Source of the DNA: Cruorifilaria tuberocauda
Lineage: Eukaryota; Nematoda; Chromadorea; Rhabditida; Onchocercidae
NCBI GenBank assembly: GCA_013365365.1
Contig: JABVXU010000388.1
Location: forward strand, 1-51,709
Direction: 5' to 3'
Length of the DNA stretch: 51,709 nucleotides
Under the pieces are notes generated by a model. The model was not told the origin of the DNA. It was given only the letters and a program-made list of their open reading frames with translations, and did no database searches. Below, piece by piece: positions 12,901 through 23,456 of the stretch. A program made the position numbers and the translations under genes. Every line of letters begins with the position of its first letter. The first letter of the stretch is position 1.

Positions 12901-15900
12901 TAAGGTAGACTTTTATATTTTATTTAAGATTATCATAATTGATTAAATATATTTGCTCTCATGAAATCTATTCATTTGTCAAAGTTATTGCGATAATTTT
13001 CAGGAATGCAGTTTGTTTTTTTTTTCTTTTTTTTTTCAATTTGATTATATTTTCCATGAATGCAATCCATCTTTTTCTCCTATTCTATATAATTACTTCA
13101 TTTTTATCTTTATCGTTTTAAGTTCAAAATTTTTTGAAGATTTTTTTCTAAAACCATTTTTTAAAAACTTTTTTGAAATAGTTGAATGATTGTAACTTGT
13201 AATACAGAATTCCAACACACCTTCAAATGCCGATAGCCAGATATCATCATCACGATCCAATTCTTCTACTGATGGTGAGTACAGAAATCAGGAGCAGTAG
13301 AAGGCACGAAATAATGTAATAAAAGTACAATTTAGATCAAAAAAAGCAGTTAGTTAGAATTTTATGGCTGATATTATAACTGTACGATGGATTTTTAGGC
13401 AATTAAAACGAAGAAAAAACATTTAGGATTATTAATGATTCACAAAATAAATCACTAAAAGAAAAATACACGTTTGCAAAAATTACAACAAGTAAGCAAC
13501 CTTATAGGAGATTTTAATTTTAGAGCTTTAAATACAAAATTTGAATTGATTTATTCACCAATGTATTTCTTTCTATTACCAACTCAAACACAGTGAAAAT
13601 TTAGGTAATGTAAGGTGATACAATATTACAATATTATAATTTTGTGTGATCAACAATTAAGCATTTTTTGTAGATAATGTTTAAGATGATGTAACTGATA
13701 AATCGGTTAATCGACCAATTTGATATTCTAACTTAGGTTTGATTAAAGAGCAGCAATAAGATCTTCGGAAAATTTACTTACATTTCTGTTCAGACTTTCA
13801 ATCTTCGAATAGAAATGGTGCACAACATCAGTTAATGCCATCATCATCATCTTTTAAGAAGTCCATTGAATCTGGTAAAACTACATCTTCCATGGTTGGT
13901 CTTCATCATCATCATTGTCATCATCATCATATCGATTTTGCATACAATTTTACTTCTTGACCTTTCACATATGAGGCTATGTTGACCTTATGTGTGTATG
14001 AAACCTTCTAAAATCAATATTTTCAAATCAATATAGTGGTTTCAACATTTGTGAGCGGTTTTGTTTTGTAATTTATTTAAAACATCTGAATCTCTATAAT
14101 CAATATATCTTCAGATTGTCTCTTCTCATTCTTTGTCTTCAATATATCTATCTCATCAATTCCTCGAATTTCAGGAATATTTAATAATTTACAATATTTG
14201 TCATATGGAAAATTTCTAATTTTCAAAATTTTCAGAAGGAAGAACGTCAGATAGTAATGATAAATCATCAATCGAATTCAACATTTTCATCAATTCAGGG
14301 TATATACTAGTTATTATTCGTCTTTATTTTAAATGATTCGTTCACTCTATTTAGTTCACTTTCAAATTCATTTATTACCGTTTTTGTATTAAAATCAAGT
14401 TCTACTTTCAATAACTATCAATCATTTTTGATCATTGCTCAATGATCATTTAATAACAATTTCATATATTTCTTTGTTAAGATAAAATTACATAAATTTA
14501 GTAATGAAAGATGCTTCTATATCATATTCAAGTGTTAGCAGTCAAACGGGAAATGATTCTAGCAGCATTACAGTTGATCGAATTTCATCTGAAACGCAAA
14601 TTCAGGTAAATTACCGATATCCGTATTTTATAAACTTTAGAATTTTTGTGTATTCAACTTCTGACAAACAATCTTCTCATATCTTTTTGAGAATATGCCG
14701 AAATCTTGTTGGATTTGTGGAAAAGTTGGCCATCTGACAAGATATTGCCAGTCGACACCGCCAACTGTTTTGCTTTTAGCTCAGGAAATGAAGGAGGTAC
14801 AGGTATCCAAATAATTTCCACCTTTTTTGTTCCGGAAATTTTTGGAGTTCCACATTTTTTTATAGTATCTTTTTATTAGTTTCACGAATGTTATGTTTCT
14901 GTGGGTTTTTTTTTTTGTTTCGCAAAATGTCATGTAAAAGCAACTTTTGTAGAAGCTTATCAATTATGCGAAATATCTTAAACAAATTTCATCATTTTTC
15001 TATCATTTATCACGCATCATGTATTGATTTTGTATGCATGAGACTTCTTAATTTTTTGCATGTGAAGCTTTCTGATCTTGTTTATAATTATCTTCTTGAA
15101 CTTTTTAAATGTTGTACTGATCTAAAGTCTTTCAAAATCAATTACCAATTTTAAAGCAACATAATGCTTTCAATATTATTTAAAGCCTAATCGATATAAA
15201 GATAGGTAAAGCGAAATATTTACATATCAGTATGATATGTCATATGTTTATATAATCTTTAAAAATGTGTTACTCTAAATGAGTGAACGATTTTTGAAAA
15301 ATGATCGACAATATAAGGAATATAGCAAGCACACAAATTATCCGATTTTTCTCGTCATGCATCGCCTTACTGTTGATGGTGGCGAAAAGAAAGTAACCGA
15401 AACAGCTTATTTCGAGGTTTGAGAAGAAATAAATGAAGTACTGATATGCATCGTGTGCTGATAAGGATTTGATAAGCATTTTAAATTAATTAAATTAGTT
15501 CATTTTCAGCAACAGAAAATAACTGATAAGCCACGTAATGAGAAAGGAGGAGTGCTCTATACCAGTGACGAGTCATCTGATGATGAATTGAATTATATAA
15601 CAATGAATTGCGATTCTGATAAAGAAAATGGCAGACAGGTGCCTTTAAATTCAAAACTAAATTTTTCACAAAATAAGCTTTATTCAAACAGTAAAACAAA
15701 AGTAATTTAGTTTTATATTAATGGAAATCGAAATTTAACTGTGCTTTAACTTTACTAATAAGTTTCCTTGCTGGAATTTAGATTTCAAAAAGAGAATAGA
15801 TGAAAATGAATATTACTATCCGTAATATCATAGATGTGATGTAATATCGGATTGCTTTAATTTAAAAAATATATAAGAAATATGGTTCAAGCAAAAAAAA

Positions 15901-17743
15901 AGAAAATCAACAAAAATTCAGGTGTTGATTAAGTTTTTTTTTTAATTTAGGAAAACAATATCTCGAATTTGGATCATGATATTAAATTGGTATCGGATGA
16001 TGATGATGAAAAAAACGAGTTCATATTTGCACTTAAATATAAGGTAATTTTGTAACAATTAGTTACTTTAAAGCACAGCATATTAAATTTTTTCAAAAAA
16101 AAAGATTTAAAATTTAAAATTTGATAAATTTTAAAATTGATTTAATCTTGAATTTTTTTATTTTTAGTTTCTAGCTTGTGTTATTATTATTACTATTAGC
16201 AATTAGTTTAATAATTACCACTATATAGAAACCTGTATGGTAATAATTATTGAACTAATTGAATAGATGGAAGATATAATTTTAGGCTTACTTTCCTCAT
16301 ATAAACATACAAGTTGGACAACGATATACGGTTTCACGATCGGACGATGATGTAGCATCATCACTATGGCCATTGTTTTTTGTTCATATACAATCAACTG
16401 ATTGCCAGCAAATATTGGAGAAGCATTTAGATTCGTTAGCTGCTGATACTCCACTTGCTAATACGGAAATGGTAATGGGTTTTGAATGAATTATTTGAGA
16501 TTTTTTAATAATCTAACTGGTAAATTTAGATCATTCTAATAATATTATTGACAGCTGTAATCATTTTGCTACATATTACTTTCAGTTATTTTCATCTCTC
16601 TTAGCTTAATGAAATAATTTGTACTTGCGATCTTAATCATCTATTAAATAAGTTAATTGTTTTTGTACAATTTTGTTAATTTTTAAATTTTTAGGTTATT
16701 TATTTCTTATATCTGTAAATTTTTTTTTTAATAATTTATTTCCTCTATCTATATTTTGATAAAAATTTCCTGTAAGAGATTGAAGAATAATATGCGACAA
16801 CTAATTGTAGCATAAATAGTTATGATAGCACTTTTATGTTTATTATTCTACCATTTTAATGTTATATTAATAAAATTACTGCGATCTTACAACGTAACGT
16901 AATCGATATGATTATCTCATAGAAGATAATTTATTGTGAGTTGATTAATGAAAATGTAAATAAAGCTAAACTTAAGCTCTTTTAAACTAATAATTACTCA
17001 TTAAGCTGTCTTAAACTATGAATTACTCATTAAGAATTAGTTAAATTTTTCTGTTTTTATAGTAACTTACTAATTTTATCTTTTTTTTTTAAATAGATTA
17101 TTGGTACATTATGTATCGCATACTGTGAACGTTTTAATGCGAAATTTCGTGCGGTAATAACAACGATATGTGAAAATCTTGTTGAAATATTTTACATTGA
17201 TTATGGTAATTATGAATGGGTTGGACATAATATGCTCTGGTCAATTGCTGATCAGGTATTGTTCATACCTTTTTATCATCATATACAACAATACCTTCTT
17301 TTCATATTAATATGTTCTTGTTCTTTTTGATGAATTTAAATTTTTTGAAGGATTTTTTTACTTCTAATCTTTACTTCTAATTTTGATGAAAAACAAATTT
17401 TTACTTCTAATTTAATATTTTAAAGAAGCATGGAATTATTGATAGTTCAAATGATGAATTAAACATTGTAAAATAGTAATGTTAATGTTCAGCCAATATA
17501 AAATTTTATTTAAATCTTTTTTTTAAGGATAGAACAACAATTACTCATCCAGCAATGGCTATTCCATGTATTTTAAATGCTTATGAAGAGGAACAAACAG
17601 CTTCATGTTTAACATTGGATGATATTATGAAAATGAAATTGGCAGTTAGTTGCAATCAGTGGGGTTTTCATGTTAATTTCCGGAAACAACGTTCGGATGG
17701 TATATGTGTTGTGGAATTGGAGGAAGAAGCAAAAATGAATTAA
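3978..17743 (+). CDS. Multi-Tudor-domain protein with CCHC zinc knuckles (spliced, about 1,247 aa)
   Basis: Hand-built exons, all phase-consistent: 3978-4052, 4368-4512, 4876-5094, 6244-6341, 7365-7581, 7823-7947, 8553-8741, 9460-9569, 9919-10030, 10107-10196, 10671-11016, 11321-11424, 11729-11874, 12054-12232, 12579-12904, 13208-13274, 13794-13874, 14236-14253 (18-nt microexon, uncertain), 14502-14605, 14692-14802, 15318-15416 (uncertain), 15510-15638, 15951-16043, 16286-16471, 17097-17255, 17528-17743. The start ATG follows an AATTTCAG acceptor at 3953, suitable for spliced-leader addition. Domains: CCHC knuckle at about residues 41-54 (CLNC...GH...C); Tudor 1 at about 147-290 with core MYLIDIGQTEFVD; Tudor 2 at about 294-490 with VFLIDYGQTLYCD; poly-Asn at about 530-563; a Gln/Ser-rich middle with a Cys-rich patch at about 740-775; second knuckle at about 923-936 (CWICGKVGHLTRYC); Tudor 3 at about 1062-1247 with IFYIDYGNYEWV. 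Tudor domains bind methylarginine or methyllysine ligands, often in germ-granule proteins. Function here is inferred from domains only. The junction between 10671-11016 and 11321-11424 is the weakest. Confidence 0.85.
4368..4512 (+). other. Exon encoding the N-terminal CCHC zinc knuckle
   Basis: This exon is in phase with the start exon (ends at 4052, phase 0) and the next exon (starts at 4876, phase 1). It encodes CLNCNSEGHETNDC, a perfect C-x2-C-x4-H-x4-C knuckle. Such knuckles bind single-stranded RNA or DNA. It places a nucleic-acid-binding module ahead of the first Tudor domain. Confidence 0.8.
5186..5990. repeat. Higher-order tandem repeat (about 284 bp) inside intron 3 of the Tudor gene
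   Basis: The word GCAACTTYTAAATTA occurs at 5186, 5291, 5470, 5575, 5753 (GCAACTTCCAAATTA) and 5942. Spacings are 105, 179, 105, 178 and 189 bp, so the unit is a 105+179 composite of about 284 bp. Copies 5186-5469 and 5470-5752 are nearly identical, including the blocks GAATTCGAATAAGTCAAT and AAAGTTCAATAAAT. A third copy decays from about 5770. Confidence 0.85.
10868..10985 (+). repeat. AAT/AAC trinucleotide repeat encoding poly-Asn in the Tudor protein
   Basis: An in-frame run of AAT and AAC codons, broken by occasional Ser, Asp and Ile codons, lies inside the exon that ends Tudor domain 2. It encodes an Asn-rich low-complexity linker. Mixed AAT/AAC codons and loss of pure repeat at several points argue that it is not expanding rapidly, but length variation between individuals is likely. 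Confidence 0.85.
15318..15416 (+). other. Probable additional exon of the Tudor gene
   Basis: These 99 bases encode 33 residues without a stop, including LTVDGGEKKVTETAYFE. The exon is phase 0 at both ends and so joins the exon ending at 14802 to the one starting at 15510. Its donor is GTTTGAG and its acceptor is a weak AATATAAG. The same stretch also starts with an ATG at 15279 in the same frame. Protein-like composition supports it. Weak acceptor sequence is the main doubt, so it may be an alternative exon. Confidence 0.4.
16286..17743 (+). other. Third (C-terminal) Tudor domain, four exons' worth of sequence ending in the stop codon
   Basis: Exons 16286-16471, 17097-17255 and 17528-17743 encode an extended Tudor module. 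It contains WPLFFVHIQSTDC (first strand), CIAYCERFNAKFRAVI, then the hallmark IFYIDYGNYEWVG, then the flanking ITHPAMAIPCILNAY typical of the second half of extended Tudor folds. The D-Y-G motif and aromatic positions are intact, so ligand binding is plausible. The reading frame closes with TAA at 17741-17743. Confidence 0.85.
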
Positions 17744-20322
17744 AAATTGTTTGTTGATTTCTTTTTTTGCAAATTAATCTTTGTTTATGTGAAATTTTTT
17801 TTTTGTTCGAGCTAATATTAGTCGTTTCATCCATAATCTTCCCATGCACTTCAACTATCGAAAAATATCGAAACTATTGCAAAAATTCTTTTCTCCATTC
17901 GAGCTTTTATATCTTCATTGTTTCTTTCTTGTAATTTCCCATTTGATGAATTCCTATCTTTTTATTTAATCGAAATATTTCAGGATCGAATATATATATA
18001 TATCAACATTTCTTGTTAATATTTTCAATAACCATTATGGATATTGAAAATACTAAGGTTTAATTAAATATTCAACGTTAAATGCAAATGTATTATCAAA
18101 TTTTCTAACTTTAAATGTTCTGTTTTAAAATACTCCAATGACCGCATTTGTCATTATTCTAAAATTCTGGAACAGGATTTGAAAGGAAAGATCAGGTTGT
18201 TTTGTCTTCTCCTTCTCCATTTTCAATTTCTTCTTCATCCTCTCATTTTTACGCGAGATTGTATCGAATGTATTTTTGAAAATATGGTTGTTTATTGATG
18301 ATTCTTTTCAAGAAGATGACGTAAAAGTTTATTTAACATAAATCCAGAAATGCTCATTAAAAATCATGAAATTGTCAATTTTCTTTCTGATATCTTCTTG
18401 ATATTAAATGAATGCACGATATATTATTGTAGATCGTCCTGTATCCTTTGTTTTCCAAAAAAAAAGAAAAAAAAATAGAGAATTCAGATAATCGTAGATG
18501 TTTTGATAGACAAAATTTAAATTTCAAATATTTGATGCATAGTTAAGCGTTTGTATTTTCATGTTAATTGATTTAACATTTTCCTGTAAATTTTCTGTAT
18601 ATTTTTTTGTGTATTTCCAATCAAAATCTCCCCATTGGTTAATTTTTATCAACAAATTCTCTTCAAAATTGAGTTTTCTTTTAGCAAATCAACAAAAATC
18701 CTAAAAGTAATTTTCATTGGTGTGAATGATCGAATTTTATAGCGAATAGCAGTCAATGTTTAAATTATTTAATTTCAGTAGTTGAGCAGTTTCAATAGTT
18801 TTTAAATAATCAGAATTTAAAAATCCTAGCAAAAGTTTATTTAACATAAATCCCATATGAATAATTTTTCTCTTATTGTTTAATTTATTCTTATTACTAA
18901 ATTAAAATGAATTGAAGGACTGAAAAATTGAAGATTCTATTCGTAAGAGAGATAGTTTTATTTCTCATTTATTCGTTAATTCCTTTCCCGCTCGCGTTCA
19001 AACTTGTATCTCGTGTTACAAAAACATTGTATGCAACAAATTTCACTGTATTACAAAACAAAAAAAAAATAAATTTATTCGTTTTCACTTTTATTATTGC
19101 ACAGGCCTGAGAATTTACATAAATTAAACTGCACTGCACGTTATTTACGTGTGTTTAAAAGAAAAATAATAGCTTTTACAAAAAAAAAAATGAAGAAAAA
19201 TCAAAAGAAAAATAATAGGATTAAAAAAATCTTCAAAAAAAAAAAATTTTTTTTTTTAGAAACAAACTAAAATTATAATTGAAAAGTTTTGATTTACAAA
19301 AAAAAGCATTTTTTTTTTCGGTGATGAAATTAATTAGAAAATTAATTAATTAATTAAATTAGATCTGAAATTTTACAAGATAAAAAAAAAATGGGGAAAT
19401 ATAATTTCGATTAAGCTCAAATCAGAGAGGTGAACAAAAAATGATACAGAAAAATAATAGAATAGAAGAAGCAATACTATAGTCATATACTTTCGATAAA
19501 ACAAAAAATTATCATGATAGTTTTACATAATTATGATAATATCAGTAATTACTTGGTAGTAAATGATGATGACGTGTAACTAAAATGATTAAACTTTTTT
19601 ATTACGAATGATCAATTTCAATCTTTTGGAGCTTAATCAATAATAATTAATGCTATTTAAGGCTTATCATAAAGATTCACTATCTATTATTCTAGTTCAG
19701 TCTACGGGATATATCCATATTCTTTCTTTAACTCTTTCCTGCTACCAATCAGGATTACGTTTTATAAAAAAATCGGGAAAAGTCCTCAAATAGTTTTCAA
19801 AAAAAAAAAAAACACTGATGCTTAACGTTTTCAGGATTTTTTCTTGTATCAATCAGGATTCCGTTCTATAAGAAAAACGGAAAAAGAACTCAATTACTTC
19901 CTTCCTTCCAACAATTGAAAACATTGATGCTTCAAGTTATTGAAATTAGCCAATCCGGAAAAAAGTAGTTTTTATAGGTCAAAATATTTTCAATGGTTGA
20001 ATTAAACAATTTATATAAATTTTACCACTCATGCAAAAGTTTGCATTTGACAAAATTTCAGCCGAAAATTGATAGCATCAAATATTTTCATTAATAATAA
20101 TGATTTTAATGATTATTAATTATTTGCTGATGATGGTATATTCAGTTTGAGTATGAATATCATCATTAATAAATAATACTTGAAGCAGTATTACTATTAT
20201 TATTATCATTACTGTTATCATTATTATTATCATCTAATACTTTAAACAGTATTACTATTATTATTATTATTATTATCATTACTTTTATCATTATCATTAT
20301 CGTTACTTAGTAATAAGTATTA
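17744..20322. other. Intergenic region between convergent Tudor and bZIP genes
   Basis: This holds both 3' UTRs. There are long poly-A and poly-T runs around 19170-19320 and 19380-19400, and a TAT/ATT-rich block near the bZIP stop. Open frames such as 18928-19110 are low-complexity and have no partner exon. I see no RNA gene or mobile element. Confidence 0.6.
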
Positions 20323-20330
20323 TTACTCGC
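20160..20330. repeat. ATT/ATC repeat block with 61-bp duplication in the bZIP 3' region
   Basis: The word CAGTATTACTATTATTATTA starts at 20186 and again at 20247, an offset of 61 bp. Both are followed by ATTATCATTACT-type runs. On the bZIP sense strand this is a run of GATAAT and AATAAT words just after the stop codon. Confidence 0.7.
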
Positions 20331-21795
20331 TAGTAACAGCTGTTGATGTTATAGATGATAAAGAAAATAACGATGCTACAGTGGAAGGTTGTTGTTGTTG
20401 TTGTTGTTGCTGTGATAATAACGATGGTACAGAAGGTGTTGATGAAAGAGATTGTTGTTTTTGTTGTTGTTGCTGTTGTTGTTGTTGTTGTTGATGTTGT
20501 CGTGGTTGAGGTGTATGTAAAATAGTTGTTGGAGATGAGATTATTGTTTGTGGTGTAGATAGAATAGTTGGTGATAGGACCAAGACTCGAAGTCGATCAA
20601 CTTCTGCTCGTAAATGTTCCACTTCCAATCGTAAGCGAATATTTTCTTGTTCAAGCATTGCTGCTCGAAGTGTCATTTCATCTTCCTATGGATCAATTTG
20701 AAATTTCATTCAATCTTTTATTAAATTTCTAATCTAATTAGAAATGCATAAAATGAAATTTTGTATTATTAAATTTAAAAAATCTGGAAAAGATTAAAAA
20801 AAAACCTTCAGTTAAGAAGCTAATCAAATTAATTTAATTTTATCAAATTGCTAATTTGAAAATATCAGTAACAAAAATTTGAAAAAAAATAAAAATCAAA
20901 AAGTTGATATCTACCTGATCGAATAATGTTCGATGTTTTATAAATTGATATTTTATAATTGGCCTATACCTGTTATTTATAATTTTCCGTTTCAAGTATC
21001 TCTCATTTTTCTTAAAATTACTTTTATCTGAAAACTACTCTAACTTCATAGTTCAAACTTTTCAATTCAAAATTTCCCTATTAGAAATAGAATCTTCAGT
21101 TAAAAAATTTCAATAAAGTTACAGGAAAAAAAATTTTATCAAAAGGAATAAATCATATATATATATATATATATATATATCTGAAAACTTTCAAGGTTAA
21201 AGTTCAAAAAAGGAAACAAACAAACTTTTTGTCGTCTAGAATCACGGCTTCTTTTAGCAGCATCATTATTTTTCCTACGTCTTTCCCAATATGCTTCATC
21301 TTTTACCAATTCTTTCTTCTTACGTATAGTTTCATTACGAACGATTACCTTACGTTGTGTAGGTAACACATCGGTATCAGAAGTTGATGATGTAACCTAA
21401 AATGGTTTTATAAGTATCACATCGATATCAGGAATTAATAATATAACTTAAAATGTAACTTATGAAATATATTATTTCAATTTAAACGCTTTTTTTTTTT
21501 AAAATGATAGTTATAAAAATTAAACGATACGAAGAAATTCCTCAAAAAGAAAAAATCAATCCACTTAATTGATTATTGATTAGAAATTATCTTTTGAATA
21601 ATTTGATAAATTGATAAATAATTTCTTCCCATTACGATGGAAAATGAAATGATATTTCATACTGATGGATTAATAAAAATGAATTCGAAGTTTCTTTCAT
21701 TTTTTTTTCCTTTCCCTTTTTCTTTCCACAATTTTCTTCCCGGAATTTCAGCATTAAAAATTGAACAAATGAGGCTGAATTTTCATTCATGAAGA

Positions 21796-21836
<41 letters not shown>

Positions 21837-23416
21837 GGAGAGAGATAAAAAGATGGATTAAAAAATTTTTGAGAGATTTAAGTGAAATCAAAAGTTTCAA
21901 TCTTAATTCAAATTTTTTCAAATATTCTGAACATTTAAAAAATGAGCTAAAAGACAAAATTCTATTTATTACATTTATTTTTAATATATTATTTTTAAAT
22001 TTAAACCATAAAATTATTATTCGTATTATTATTTTAATGAAAATTAATTTCATTGAAATTATTATTTAGGTGAATTAAGATTAATTTTTAATATAAAAAT
22101 GATTATTTGATGAGAACAAATTGAGGAAAGAGAGAATTAATTTGAATTGAAATTCAGGAAGAATTAAATAGATGACAAGGATTGACCTACTGACCCTAAT
22201 ATGTATAATTTCGTTTTCGGAACTCATGCAGGTTAAAGCTTTTTAAAATTTTTATTTCAAATTTAAAATCGAAGAAAATAGAATAAAATTAATTTAGCTC
22301 AACAAAATCTTTTTTTATCACCTTTTTTATTGCTTTGTTTCAGTATTTAAATTTATCAAATAATCATTAAAACCATTAGATAACAGTTTAAAATATTTAT
22401 TAAATTATATGCAAATCAATATTTATCAGCATTTATCATATATTTATCAGTTAAGTGATAATTTCAAGACTGTATAAAATGGATAATTTCATGATTTGCA
22501 CATGGTTTATTTTTAATATATTGGAAAAGAATTAGCCTTCTATTATTGAAGAGGAATGGATCAGTTTGAAATTTTTAACTTGAATTATTAATTCAAATTA
22601 ATGAAGCATTAAAAAAAATGCAGGCTAATTAAATTTGATATATAGGATAATTATTATCAATTTTTGACTGAATTATCGTGCTAATACATGTGATAAAAAC
22701 ATTAATGAATGATAGCTATTATCAGTTTTTAATTGAATTATCATTTTGATATATAAGATAAAAAATATAAATGAATTGATATATAAGATAAAAAATATAA
22801 ATGAATTGATAATTTTTATCAGTCTTGATTGACTTATCACTCTGCTAAGCTAGCTAAAGAAAAATTGATATCTTAGAAAGATTAATGAAAAATGCGAGAC
22901 AAGTATTGATAAGAGTATAGAGAAGGAATTGATAAGAAGAAAATGAAATTTTTAAATTGATTTATTGATAAAATGAAAACAAAATTTGATGCATAAGTAA
23001 TAATGAAATTTTAGGTTAGACGTTGAAATTTAAACTTTGAACCTAAAAAATAATGTGAATTCATTGAGCATCATTGATTTTTTTTTTTTTTAAACTGTAA
23101 GCTATTTTCAAATTTTGATAAATTTATATTTTCATTCTAATATTTGATTAATTCAAGGTTAATTTTAAAAATAATAAATTATTTCGTAGAAAAATTGATT
23201 GATTATTAAAGATGTAAAAATTGTTGTAAAATTTAAACCTGTGTTGATGGAGATTGTTCGCTGATAGATTTATCAGTTTTTAAATGATTAAAATTTGTTG
23301 TGGGTGGCATAGAAAGAGTGCTAATTTGATCAGTTGGATCGTAAATGCGAAATGGTCGTAAAGCAGTTGTTGATAATGATGATGATGATGATGATGATGC
23401 TGATGATGATGATGAC

Positions 23417-23456
<40 letters not shown>

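Noticed and set aside
21787..22069. Open frames on both strands across the GA repeat
   Set aside because: Both are AT-rich or simple-repeat translations within a bZIP intron and have no partner exons.
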